Source: Arthrobacter globiformis (GTDB taxonomy: Bacteria; Actinomycetota; Actinomycetes; Actinomycetales; Micrococcaceae). Taken from it: a stretch of DNA of 64,000 nucleotides. The notes under the pieces were generated by a model. That model searched no databases and was not told where the DNA came from. It saw only the letters and a program-made list of their open reading frames with translations. This document shows positions 52,666 to 61,262 of the stretch, piece after piece (positions within the stretch are counted from its first letter, which is position 1; each line of letters begins with the position of its first letter). The stretch is taken from assembly GCF_003261175.1 (NCBI RefSeq), contig NZ_QLNP01000090.1:1-64000 (forward strand), read 5' to 3'. The position numbers and the translations under genes were made by a program.

Positions 52666-52674
52666 GGCCCCATC

Positions 52675-53268
52675 CTACGGCCGCAGGCCCGCCGGGACCC
52701 CCGCTGCGGTTTCGGCGCGCTCGAGCGCCTTGCCGAGGCGATCCACGGCACGCGGATACCCCGAATCCCCGACAGTCTTCAGCGTCTCCGCCTCCCGCAG
52801 GGCCTTCACCAAAGCAGCGGTCTCAGGCCGTGCGACGTCCGCAAGGTCCGGATAACTGATGGCGAGTGCGGGGTCGAGCTCGTAGCGCGCCCAGCGGCCC
52901 AGGATTTCGTCATGCACGACGGCGGCCGCCCGGCAGAGTGGGTCGTCCACCCGCCGGCGCCGCCGGGTTTCGTACCAAGACAGCACCGCAGGGCTGCCGC
53001 GGTAGGCGGCAACGCCGCTCAGCACCGCCACGGCCACCATGGCCAGGCCTGCCGCCGGCGAGGCCACCGCAGGGATGAGCAGCGCAGGGGCGATCACTGC
53101 GGCGCCACCGAAAAGGTCCCAGAACAACAAATCTGGACTGTCGCCGTCGGGCGTCCCTAAATGGTGCCGGACAACTAAAACCGTGCAGGCGACGGCGGCC
53201 GCCAGTACTGCGCTCCAGAGGACCAGTTGCAGCAGCCCCAACGGGGCGGCTTCGGAAACTGCGGGCAC
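52675..53268 (-). CDS. Hypothetical membrane protein
   Basis: A protein of about 197 residues with three N-terminal helices (LLQLVLWSAVLAAAVACTVLVV; FGGAAVIAPALLIPAVA; AGLAMVAVAVLSGVAAY) and a cytoplasmic helical domain of about 100 residues. The GTG at 53268 has GGGAGG seven bases upstream; a TTG at 53283 is less likely. It is the first gene of a pair with the SRPBCC protein. No domain is recognised. Confidence 0.7.
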   Translation of the reverse strand: MPAVSEAAPLGLLQLVLWSAVLAAAVACTVLVVRHHLGTPDGDSPDLLFWDLFGGAAVIAPALLIPAVASPAAGLAMVAVAVLSGVAAYRGSPAVLSWYETRRRRRVDDPLCRAAAVVHDEILGRWARYELDPALAISYPDLADVARPETAALVKALREAETLKTVGDSGYPRAVDRLGKALERAETAAGVPAGLRP

Positions 53269-53390
53269 CACTGCACCTCCCAAGGACGGGCGCTGCCCGG
53301 CATTTCGGGCCGCACTTAAATTGCATCCTGTACTGAAGCGCTGGTCAATGGGCTGGTTTGCAGCGGCGGCCGCGGCGTAGCGTAGGCGCC

Positions 53391-53768
53391 ATGCGACTCA
53401 AAATGTGCAGCATCCACGTCCAAGACCCTGCCGCAGCGCACTCCTTTTACACGGAGACCCTCGGCTTCGAAACGCTCATGGCCATGCCGGAACACAACCT
53501 CTTCATCGTCAAGGACCCCGGAGCGGCCGGCACCGTGGGCCTGCTGCTGGAGCCCAGCGACAATCCCATCGCCGCGGCCTACAGCAAGGGACTGCGCGAG
53601 GCCGGGCTCCCTGCCATAGTCTTCGGAACCCCGGATGTGCGGGCTGAATATGAGCGGCTGACCGCTGCCGGCGTCCAGTTCCAGGGCGAGCCCGCGGAGG
53701 ACCCCTTCGGGATTACCGCCGTGTTCGACGACGGCTGCGGCAACTACATCCAGCTGCACCAGGACTAG
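53391..53768 (+). CDS. VOC-family (glyoxalase-like) protein
   Basis: A 125-residue vicinal-oxygen-chelate protein from the ATG at 53391. It starts MRLKMCSIHVQDPAAAHSFYTETLGF and ends GITAVFDDGCGNYIQLHQ with the metal-site Glu replaced by Gln in the last motif. Such proteins include glyoxalases, antibiotic-resistance proteins and isomerases. It directly precedes the PHP gene (7 bases) on the same strand. No substrate is indicated. Confidence 0.88.
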   Translation: MRLKMCSIHVQDPAAAHSFYTETLGFETLMAMPEHNLFIVKDPGAAGTVGLLLEPSDNPIAAAYSKGLREAGLPAIVFGTPDVRAEYERLTAAGVQFQGEPAEDPFGITAVFDDGCGNYIQLHQD

Positions 53769-53774
53769 CACTGA

Positions 53775-54797
53775 ATGGACGCCGCCGACGCCCTCAACGA
53801 GATCGCCTTCTGGCTCGAGCGCTCCGCCGCGCCGACGTTCAAGGTCCAGGCCTTCCGGAAGGCGGCCGGCGTCATCAGCGGACTGACACCTGATGAGGTG
53901 GCGGAGCGCACCCGCGACGGCAGGCTCAAGCGAACGAAGGGGATCGGGGACACCACCTTCAACGTCATTCGGCAGGCTGTGGAGGGCGATGTGCCCGACT
54001 ACCTGGACAAGCTGCGGCAGGGCGGCACCAAGCCACTCGCGGCCGGGGGAGACGGGCTCCGTGCGCAGCTCCGCGGCGACCTGCACAGCCACAGTGACTG
54101 GTCCGACGGCGGTTCCCCTCCCGATCTGATGGCGGCCGCCGCGCGGCACCTGGGCCGCGAATACCTGGCCCTGACGGACCACTCGCCGAACCTCAAAATC
54201 GCCAACGGGCTGACGGCCGAGCGGCTCACCGAACAGCTGGACGTCGTGGCCGGGCTGAACGGCGACGCCGACGGCGGCTTCCGGCTGCTGTCCGGCATCG
54301 AGGTGGACATCCTGGAAAACGGCGAGCTGGACCAGACGCCGGAGATGCTGGACCGGCTGGACGTGGTTGTGGCCAGCGTGCACTCCAAGCTCCGCTCGGA
54401 CCGGCGCACCATGACGGAGCGGATGCTCGGCGGCATCTCCGATCCGCACACCAACGTGCTGGGCCACTGCACCGGCCGCCTGCTGCAGGGGTCCCGCGGG
54501 ACCCGTCCCGAGTCAGAATTCGATGCCGAGCGGGTCTTCGCGGCCTGCGCGGAAGCCAATGTCGCCGTCGAAATTAACTCCCGGCCGGAGCGGCAGGACC
54601 CGCCGGACAACCTGCTGCAGCTGGCGCTCGAGGCAGGCTGCCTTTTCAGCATCGACAGTGACGCCCACGCGCCGGGGCAGCTCGACTTCCTGCAGTACGG
54701 CGCCGAGCGGGCCGAACGCAATGGGGTTCCGGCTGAACGCGTCATCACCACCTGGCCGCTGGACCGGCTGCTGGGATGGCTGAACAGCAGGAAATAG
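53775..54797 (+). CDS. PHP-domain protein with a PolX-like N-terminal region
   Basis: A 340-residue protein. Residues 1-85 resemble the helix-hairpin-helix lyase-type domain of family X polymerases (LNEIAFWLE, FKVQAFRKAAGVI, KRTKGIGDTTFNVI). Residues 97-335 form a PHP metal-dependent phosphoesterase domain with RGDLHSHSDWSDGG, ALTDHSPNLKIANGL, GIEVDILENGELD and SIDSDAHAPGQLDFL. The polymerase palm is missing. It may be a nuclease or phosphatase in DNA repair, which is inference. It is coupled to the VOC gene. Confidence 0.85.
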   Translation: MDAADALNEIAFWLERSAAPTFKVQAFRKAAGVISGLTPDEVAERTRDGRLKRTKGIGDTTFNVIRQAVEGDVPDYLDKLRQGGTKPLAAGGDGLRAQLRGDLHSHSDWSDGGSPPDLMAAAARHLGREYLALTDHSPNLKIANGLTAERLTEQLDVVAGLNGDADGGFRLLSGIEVDILENGELDQTPEMLDRLDVVVASVHSKLRSDRRTMTERMLGGISDPHTNVLGHCTGRLLQGSRGTRPESEFDAERVFAACAEANVAVEINSRPERQDPPDNLLQLALEAGCLFSIDSDAHAPGQLDFLQYGAERAERNGVPAERVITTWPLDRLLGWLNSRK

Positions 54798-54926
54798 CAT
54801 TCATTGGAAGGGGAGCGCTCGCTCAAGAATTTAGTAAGCATAATGACTATCTGCGCGTTGAGTGGTAAACATTAATTGTTCCGCCGAGGAACCCCGGCGG
54901 CCCCGTCTCTCCCTGCGAGGTGCACC
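54798..54926. promoter_or_regulatory. Upstream region of the MFS gene
   Basis: A TAGTAAGCATAATGACTA stretch at 54832-54849 contains the half-site TAGTAAGCA of the recurring palindrome but not its second half. AACA-TTAAT-TGTT lies at 54868-54880. Both are weak dyads in the only regulatory space ahead of the sugar-acid cluster. Confidence 0.3.
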
Positions 54927-56309
54927 ATGAGCGCTGCGAATCCCGCGAACCACCTGGACGAACTGGGCCAGCGGACCCTTCGAAAAGTGCGCGGCCGCCT
55001 CATGCCGCTCATTGTGCTGCTCTACTTCGTGGCGTACCTGGACCGGAACAACGTGGGGTTCGCCAAGCTGACCATGAGCGAGGACATCGGCCTCAGTGCT
55101 GCAGCCTACGGCCTCGGTGCGGGCATGTTCTTCATCGGCTACGCGTTGCTGGAAATCCCCAGCAACGCCGGCATGTACAGGTTTGGCGCCCGGAAGTGGA
55201 TCGCCCGCATCCTGATCTCGTGGGGCATCTTCGCCACGGCCATGGCGCTGGTGAACGGGGAGACCACCTTCTACATCATCCGCTTCCTGCTCGGAGCGGC
55301 CGAGGCCGGGTTCTTCCCGGCCATCCTGTTCTACCTGACGCTGTGGTTCCCCGCCGCGCAACGTGTGCTGGTGCTGGGCATCTTCATCCTCGCCCAGCCA
55401 GTCTCCAACGCGCTCGGCGCCCCGGTGTCCGGCCTTCTGCTGCAAATGGAAGGCATCGCAGGCCTGCACGGCTGGCAGTGGCTGTACATCATCGAAGGCA
55501 TCCCGGCCATCCTCCTCGGTCTGCTCACCCCGGTGCTGATGACGGACAAGCCAAGCCACGCCCAGTGGCTCGCCGCGGATGAACGGGAATGGCTCACCCG
55601 GACCATGGACGAGGAACTGGCCCACAAGCAAAAGGGCCAGCCTCACCACTTCCTCGCCGGCCTGAAGGATTCCCGGACCATCGCCTACTCGGCGCTGTAC
55701 TTCGGCCTGGTCTGCGGCATCTACGGCCTGGGCCTGTGGATGCCCACCATCGTCGCCGCGCTCGGCAAGTTCAGCACTACGGAGGTGGGCTTCATCGTCG
55801 CCGTCCCGTACACGATTGCGGCGGTGTTCGTGTACTACTGGGGCAGGCGGTCCGACCGCACCGGCAACCGCGTGCTGCACGCCAGCATCAGCATGGTGAT
55901 GGCCGCCGTCGGCCTGGTAGCTGCCGGCAGCCTGGTGCAGGTCAACGCCATCCTGGCCTTGATCGCCCTGACCCTCGCGGCCATGGGCATCTACTCGGCC
56001 ATTGCCCCGTTCCTGGCGATGCCTTCCACCGCGCTGGTGGGAGCGGCCGCCGCGGCCGGCCTCGCGATGGTGAATTCGCTCGGCAACCTGGGCGGGTTCG
56101 TGGCGCCGTACATCGTGGGTGTGCTCAATGATGCCACCGGCGACAACCGGTCCGGCCTCCTCTTCCTGTCCGCCTGCCTCGCTATTACCGCCGTCGCCAC
56201 CTTCCTGTACGCCCGCAAACGTCCCGAAGGGCATGTGAAGCCGGGCACCCACGCTGCTGTCGGTGAAGAGGCAGTCGCCGCCGACGAGTTCGACGACACC
56301 AAGTACTGA
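54927..56309 (+). CDS. MFS transporter, anion:cation symporter (ACS) type
   Basis: A 460-residue major facilitator with 12 helices. The ACS family signature is LMPLIVLLYFVAYLDRNNVGFAKL near the N-terminus (core YFVAYLDRNNVGFAKL), and the central GAAEAGFFPAILFYLTLWFP is also diagnostic. Members carry hexonates, glucarate and other sugar acids. The ATG at 54927 is chosen because homologues begin a few residues before the first helix. It is followed by an SDR and lies beside the threonate-type kinase/dehydrogenase, so it probably imports a sugar acid. Confidence 0.92.
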   Translation: MSAANPANHLDELGQRTLRKVRGRLMPLIVLLYFVAYLDRNNVGFAKLTMSEDIGLSAAAYGLGAGMFFIGYALLEIPSNAGMYRFGARKWIARILISWGIFATAMALVNGETTFYIIRFLLGAAEAGFFPAILFYLTLWFPAAQRVLVLGIFILAQPVSNALGAPVSGLLLQMEGIAGLHGWQWLYIIEGIPAILLGLLTPVLMTDKPSHAQWLAADEREWLTRTMDEELAHKQKGQPHHFLAGLKDSRTIAYSALYFGLVCGIYGLGLWMPTIVAALGKFSTTEVGFIVAVPYTIAAVFVYYWGRRSDRTGNRVLHASISMVMAAVGLVAAGSLVQVNAILALIALTLAAMGIYSAIAPFLAMPSTALVGAAAAAGLAMVNSLGNLGGFVAPYIVGVLNDATGDNRSGLLFLSACLAITAVATFLYARKRPEGHVKPGTHAAVGEEAVAADEFDDTKY

Positions 56310-56340
56310 CGCTGCAGCTAACGACGAGGGGATCACGGAC

Positions 56341-57117
56341 ATGACGCACCACGACAAGTTCCCGGCCGAACGCACCGCGGTGCTGACCGGGGCCGCCTCC
56401 GCACGGGGCATTGGCCGCGCAACGGCGGAAATGCTCGCCAGCCAGGGCTGGTCCGTGGCCATCCTCGATATCGACGGCGACGCTGCACGGCGCGCGGCGG
56501 AGGATATCTCCTCGGTGTACGGGGGGGAGGCCAGGGGCGTGGGCGCCGACGTCTCCGACCAAGCCGCCGTGAACGCCGCCATCGACGAAGTGGAGGCCAA
56601 CCTGCCGCCCATTGTGGGACTGGCCAACCTGGCAGGCATCAGCTCGCCCACGGAGTTCATGGACGAGACGCTCGAGGCGTGGGAGCGGGTGTTCCGGATC
56701 AACATGACCGGCACGTTCCTGGTCACGCAGCGCGTGCTCCGCGGCATGATCGAACGCAGGCTCGGCCGGGTGGTCAGCGTCTCCTCCATCTCCGCGCAGC
56801 GCGGTGGCGGCACGTACTCCAAGGTGGCCTACAGCGCATCGAAGGCAGCCATCATCGGCTTCACCCGGGCGCTGGCACGGGAAATGGGCCAGTACAACAT
56901 CACCGTCAACTGCATCGCCCCCGGCCCCGTGGACACCGACATCATGGGCGGCACCCTGACCGATGAACGCAAGACCGACATGTCCAGGGACATCCTCATG
57001 GGCCGGGTGGGCACAGTCCGCGACATCGCCGCCCTCATGGCATTCCTGATGGGGGAAGACGCCGGATACATCACCGCCGCTACGTACGACATCAACGGCG
57101 GCCTGCAGGTTTCCTGA
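56341..57117 (+). CDS. SDR-family oxidoreductase
   Basis: A 258-residue short-chain dehydrogenase with an intact active site. The nucleotide motif is LTGAASARGIGRATAEMLA, the catalytic Ser lies in VSSISAQRGG and Tyr-x-x-x-Lys in VAYSASKAAIIGF. The ATG at 56341 is preferred over an upstream start inside the MFS gene. It probably oxidises or reduces a sugar-acid hydroxyl in the same pathway. It is convergent with the kinase-PdxA2 gene. Confidence 0.92.
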   Translation: MTHHDKFPAERTAVLTGAASARGIGRATAEMLASQGWSVAILDIDGDAARRAAEDISSVYGGEARGVGADVSDQAAVNAAIDEVEANLPPIVGLANLAGISSPTEFMDETLEAWERVFRINMTGTFLVTQRVLRGMIERRLGRVVSVSSISAQRGGGTYSKVAYSASKAAIIGFTRALAREMGQYNITVNCIAPGPVDTDIMGGTLTDERKTDMSRDILMGRVGTVRDIAALMAFLMGEDAGYITAATYDINGGLQVS

Positions 57118-57160
57118 CAGTCAGCCCTGCGCGGCAGTGCTCAGGCTGCGGCGGGCCCGA

Positions 57161-59521
57161 CTAGGCTGCCGCGGGACTGGGCGACATTTCCGCCGCCTGG
57201 CGCAGCGCCTCGATCATGCTGCGCACGTCCACGATGCCCTTGCCCGCGATGTCGAACGCCGTGCCGTGGTCCACTGACGTGCGGATGACGGGCAGGCCCA
57301 CCGTGATGTTGACGCCTGCCTCGATGCCCAGTACCTTGACCGGCCCGTGGCCCTGGTCGTGGTACATGGCCACTATGAGGTCGTAGTCGCCACGGCCCGC
57401 CAGGAAGAACGCGGTGTCGGCCGGGAGCGGGCCGACCGCGTCGATGCCGTCGGCCTGCAGCTTCTCGATGGCCGGGGTGATTTTCTCCGCTTCCTCGCCG
57501 TAGCCGAAGAGGCCGTTCTCGCCGGCGTGCGGGTTGATGGCGCAGACGCCGATCTTCGGGGTGGCAATGCCGGCGCGCTGCATGGCGCTGTTGCCGCGGC
57601 GCACCGTCCGCTCCACCAGGCCCGGCTCGATCCTGTTGATGGCGTCGATGAGGCCGATGTGCGTGGTGACGTGGATCACCTTGACCTTGGGCGTGGACAG
57701 CATCATGGACACTTCCTCGATGCCCATGAAGTGCGCGAGCAGCTCGGTGTGGCCGGGGTAGATGTGCCCGGCCTTGTGCAGCGCCGCCTTGTTCAGCGGT
57801 GCCGTGCAGATGCCTTGGACCTGGCCGCTCATACCCAGCTCGCAGGCGATCCGGATGTAGTGGTAGGCCGCGTTGCCGGCCTCGGCGGACTCCTGGCCCC
57901 ACGGCAGGTCGGCCGAAAGCAGCTTCGGATCGATCACGTTGATCCGGCCGGCCTCGAAGACCGCGTCGCCCACCGTCCCCACCTCCACGATGTTGGCTTC
58001 CACGCCCAGCGCTTTCGCGCCCAATTGCAGCCGGTGGACGTCGCCGACCACCACGGGGCGGCAGGCGCGGTAGGCGTTTCCGTCGAGAAGGGCGCCCACG
58101 GTCACCTCGGGGCCGACGCCGGCACCGTCACCCATGGTCACGGCGATGAAGGGCCGGGTGTCCTGTTCGGTTGCGTTCACTGCTGATGTCATTGGAGCTC
58201 CAGATGTGTGGGAGGGATGGGAAATGCTGTTGGAAGACCGGAGGTCTTTGATGGCGGAGTAAAGCTGGACGAGCGCGTCGTTGTCGCCGAAGCTGCCGGG
58301 CTTGGTGCCCACCAGCCGCCCGTCGTCGGAAAGGCTGACCACGGCGCCGTGCTGCACGGACGCCAGCGGGGTCAGCGATCGGATGCCGAGGGCGTCTATT
58401 ACCTCGCGGGCGGTTTCGCCCCCGGTGAGGATCAGGTCCGCTGCCTCGGGACCGGACGCCGCCGGACCCGCTGCCGCGCCGGCAGCCAGCCGCGCCAGGT
58501 TCCGCACGATCCTGCCGGACTCCTGCGGATTGACGACGTCGGCGCTGACCGTCAGGGCTGTTGGCTCGCCGGCCGCCAGGAGCTGCCACGCTTCCGCGAG
58601 CCTCGGGCGGAAATCTTCGGGACGCTGCAGTTCGGCGGGTGCGATGCCCAGGGTGGTGAAACCGGCGGCCTCCAGGTTCCGCAGCTGCGCCGCGGCCCTT
58701 GCCGAGGCGGTGCCGGCGGCGGCCAGCACCGGCCGGGCTGCGCCCGCTGCGCCCGCTGCTGCCGTCAGGCCCTGAGGCGCCGAGGGTTGCGCGTTTCGCG
58801 CAGCGGTAACGGCCAGTTTCGCCGCCAGCAGCAGGGCCATGCCGCCGGTCCCGGCAAGCACGATGCGCCGCCCGCCGGCCCTGAAGTCCAGGTCCAGCAG
58901 CGCGTCGGCGGCCTTCTCCAGATCAGCCGGAGTCTCGCCGTCGACGATCACGGTGGCGGGAGCGGCGCTGGATGGCGTTCCGGAAAAGGCGGCGCCGAGG
59001 ACGGCCGGCAGGCCGCCGGCCCGTACCGTGGCCAGGTCCACAAGCTGCACCGGGGCGGAGCCCAGCAGCTGCGCAATTTCCGCGGGCGGCGCAGCCGCCT
59101 CTGCCCGCCACAGGTCCGTGCTGTCCAGCCGGACGCCGTCGGCAAAGGGCCGGCCGCCTACGACGGCCCGGTTCAGCTGGGGGAGTGCGCCGGCCACCAC
59201 AACGTGGTGCCCCAGGGCCGAAAGTGCTGCGAGTTCCGGGCCAATATTGCCCCGCCACAGCGAATCGATTTTCTTGAATAGGACGGTCGCGCCGTGTGCG
59301 GTGGGGCTGTCGAAGACGGCTGCCGCAGCCGCTGCGGCGGACTCCGGAGCCACGGCCCGCGAATGCGTATCGACCACCACGACTTCGGCGCCGCTGCCAG
59401 TGGCAGCGCCTTCCTCGGGGGCGGACAGGAGGAGGCATGTGTCCAGCCCCTGGGTTGCAAAGCATTGCCCCACTTCTGCTGCGCCGGAAAAGTCATCGGC
59501 CTGGATAAGGACTGCAGCCAC
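57161..59521 (-). CDS. Fused four-carbon acid-sugar kinase and PdxA2-type dehydrogenase
   Basis: A 786-residue fusion. Residues 1-425 are a DUF1537 kinase (DtnK/OtnK type): QADDFSGAAEVG at the N-terminus, FKKIDSLWRGNIGPEL, and LTGGETAREV with PGSFGDND at the end. Residues 444-786 are a PdxA2 dehydrogenase: VTMGDGAGVGPE, GICTAPLNKAALHKAGHIYPGHTE, MYHDQGHGPVKVLG and VDHGTAFDIAGKG. The pair would phosphorylate D-threonate or D-erythronate, then oxidise and decarboxylate it to dihydroxyacetone phosphate. The GTG at 59521 has GGGAGG five bases upstream. A GGAG and an ATG (58192) at the junction could also start PdxA2 alone. Confidence 0.9.
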   Translation of the reverse strand: MAAVLIQADDFSGAAEVGQCFATQGLDTCLLLSAPEEGAATGSGAEVVVVDTHSRAVAPESAAAAAAAVFDSPTAHGATVLFKKIDSLWRGNIGPELAALSALGHHVVVAGALPQLNRAVVGGRPFADGVRLDSTDLWRAEAAAPPAEIAQLLGSAPVQLVDLATVRAGGLPAVLGAAFSGTPSSAAPATVIVDGETPADLEKAADALLDLDFRAGGRRIVLAGTGGMALLLAAKLAVTAARNAQPSAPQGLTAAAGAAGAARPVLAAAGTASARAAAQLRNLEAAGFTTLGIAPAELQRPEDFRPRLAEAWQLLAAGEPTALTVSADVVNPQESGRIVRNLARLAAGAAAGPAASGPEAADLILTGGETAREVIDALGIRSLTPLASVQHGAVVSLSDDGRLVGTKPGSFGDNDALVQLYSAIKDLRSSNSISHPSHTSGAPMTSAVNATEQDTRPFIAVTMGDGAGVGPEVTVGALLDGNAYRACRPVVVGDVHRLQLGAKALGVEANIVEVGTVGDAVFEAGRINVIDPKLLSADLPWGQESAEAGNAAYHYIRIACELGMSGQVQGICTAPLNKAALHKAGHIYPGHTELLAHFMGIEEVSMMLSTPKVKVIHVTTHIGLIDAINRIEPGLVERTVRRGNSAMQRAGIATPKIGVCAINPHAGENGLFGYGEEAEKITPAIEKLQADGIDAVGPLPADTAFFLAGRGDYDLIVAMYHDQGHGPVKVLGIEAGVNITVGLPVIRTSVDHGTAFDIAGKGIVDVRSMIEALRQAAEMSPSPAAA

Positions 59522-59540
59522 GTTGTCCTCCCTTCGTTTA

Positions 59541-59557
59541 TGGATCAGGTGGATCCA
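59541..59557. promoter_or_regulatory. Dyad TGGATC-AGGTG-GATCCA
   Basis: Perfect 6-base arms with a 5-base spacer lie 20 bases upstream of the kinase-PdxA2 start, with a further TGATCCA at 59620-59626 on the other side of the gap. It is a candidate operator for the divergent sugar-acid genes. Confidence 0.45.
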
Positions 59558-59568
59558 TTCTGGCATGA

Positions 59569-59608
59569 CTGCGCGAAGTGCGCTAGAGCAGTTGCGCATT
59601 TCGCGCAG
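59569..59608. promoter_or_regulatory. 15-base inverted repeat in the divergent promoter region
   Basis: CTGCGCGAAGTGCGC (59569-59583) and GCGCATTTCGCGCAG (59594-59608) are complementary at 14 of 15 positions with a 10-base spacer, midway between the divergent genes. Each arm contains TGCGC/GCGCA words typical of IclR- or GntR-type sites. No regulator gene lies within the window on this side. Confidence 0.5.
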
Positions 59609-59684
59609 AGCTGGCAGAGTGATCCATGTAACACGGCGCAGGCCATCCGGCCGCCAGCCGTCCCAATCAACCGAGAGGTCAACG

Positions 59685-61259
59685 ATGACCGTTCTTCCTC
59701 AAGGAAGTGAGATCTCACGGCGCCGCCTCCTGCAGTTCGGCGCAGCCGCCGGATTTCTCCTGGGCACAGGCTCCCTGGCCGGGTGTGCCGGCCCCACAGG
59801 CCTGCCGGGACCCAGCACCCTGACGCTGGCCCTCAACAGGTCCCTCGTCAGCCTGGACAACAAGCTCAACCAGTTCGACGCCGCCGTCACCGTCCAGCGC
59901 TCCGTGCGCCAGGGACTGACAGCCATCGGCCCCGAAACCAAGCCGGTCCTGGTCCTCGCGGACCGCTTTGAGATGACCTCGCCCACCGCCTGGACCGTGC
60001 GGCTGCGCGAAGGCGTCAAGTACTCCGACGGCACGCCGCTGCAGATCGAGGACGTGGCCACGGCACTGAAGATGTACCAGCAGGTGCAGGGTTCCTTTGT
60101 TGCCGGGTTCTTCCCCGAATTCCCCACCGTTGTCCCGGTGGATGACCGGACGTTCCGGATGGAATCCAAGAACCCCATCCCCGTCCTCGACTCCCTCATG
60201 AGCATGATCCTGATCAGCCCGGCAGCCAAGAACAAGCCGGAGGAGCTGCAGGAAGGCGTGGGCACCGGGCCGTACGTCGTGACCAAGTTCAACCGCGGCG
60301 CCGGCACCTACAGCCTCAAGCGCAACGAGAACTACTGGGGCCCCGCCCCCAAGGTGGACAACGTCGAGGTCCGCTTCCTGCCGGAGGAATCCAGCCGCGT
60401 CATTGCCCTGCGCAGCGGCGAGGTGGACGTCATTGACTCCATCACGCCCGACTCCCGCGAACAGCTGGCAGGACTTCCCGGCGTCGTCCTGGCTGAGGCG
60501 TCCAGCCTCCGCCTGAACCAGATCTTCTACAACTTCCGCAAGCCCGCTAGCCACCCGCTGTCCGACGTCCGGGTCCGCCAGGCCCTCAGCTGGGCGGTCG
60601 ACGGCGAGTCCCTGGTCAAGGATGTCCTGGTCGATTCGGTCAGCGAGGCCGAAGGCGTGGTGCCGTCCAGCCTCACCGGCTTCGCCAAGACCGGCAACTA
60701 CACCTTTGACCCGGACAAGGCCAAGGCCACTCTGAAGAGCCTGGGTGTCACCGACCTGAACCTCAAGATCATTTGGGAAACCGGCGAGTTCGCCTCCGAC
60801 ACCTCCGTGATGGAGGCGCTCGTGGAGATGTTCGGCAACATCGGGGTGAAAACCCAGCTGCAGCAGTTCGAGCCCGGCGGCAACATCCTGGCCTGGCGCC
60901 AGGGCAAGCAGGGCGACTGGGACCTGCTGGGCAACGGCTTCAGCAGCCCCACCGGCCTGGCCATCACCATGATGCAGGGCATGTACGCCGGAACCGCGGA
61001 GAAGGAAAAGACCCGCGACACCTACCAGGGCTACGTGGTCCCGGACGTGCAGGCCAAGATCCAGGCCGCCTCCTCCGAGGTGGACCCGGTCCGCCGCGAG
61101 CAGCTGCTCGCCACCGCGCAGAAGGCCATCTGGGATACCTGGCCGTGTGCCTGGGCCTTCGTGCCGAAGTCCGTGCTGGCCCACCAGAAGCGCGTGGCAG
61201 GCCTGGCGCTGGCGCCCACCAACTCCTACCCCCTCGTTGACGTCCGGCTGGAGGCCTGA
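59685..61259 (+). CDS. Family 5 ABC transporter substrate-binding protein (Dpp/Opp type)
   Basis: A 524-residue lipoprotein. The N-terminus has a twin-arginine pattern SRRRLLQFG, then a lipobox SLAGC, so it may be exported by Tat and lipidated. The mature part has the SBP_bac_5 motifs LREGVKYSDGTPLQIEDV and GTGPYVVTKFNRGAGTYSLKRNENYWG. GAGAGG precedes the ATG. It starts a Dpp-type operon. Members bind peptides, nickel or sugar conjugates, and by context a sugar acid or its conjugate is possible. Confidence 0.9.
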   Translation: MTVLPQGSEISRRRLLQFGAAAGFLLGTGSLAGCAGPTGLPGPSTLTLALNRSLVSLDNKLNQFDAAVTVQRSVRQGLTAIGPETKPVLVLADRFEMTSPTAWTVRLREGVKYSDGTPLQIEDVATALKMYQQVQGSFVAGFFPEFPTVVPVDDRTFRMESKNPIPVLDSLMSMILISPAAKNKPEELQEGVGTGPYVVTKFNRGAGTYSLKRNENYWGPAPKVDNVEVRFLPEESSRVIALRSGEVDVIDSITPDSREQLAGLPGVVLAEASSLRLNQIFYNFRKPASHPLSDVRVRQALSWAVDGESLVKDVLVDSVSEAEGVVPSSLTGFAKTGNYTFDPDKAKATLKSLGVTDLNLKIIWETGEFASDTSVMEALVEMFGNIGVKTQLQQFEPGGNILAWRQGKQGDWDLLGNGFSSPTGLAITMMQGMYAGTAEKEKTRDTYQGYVVPDVQAKIQAASSEVDPVRREQLLATAQKAIWDTWPCAWAFVPKSVLAHQKRVAGLALAPTNSYPLVDVRLEA

Positions 61260-61262
61260 GTC

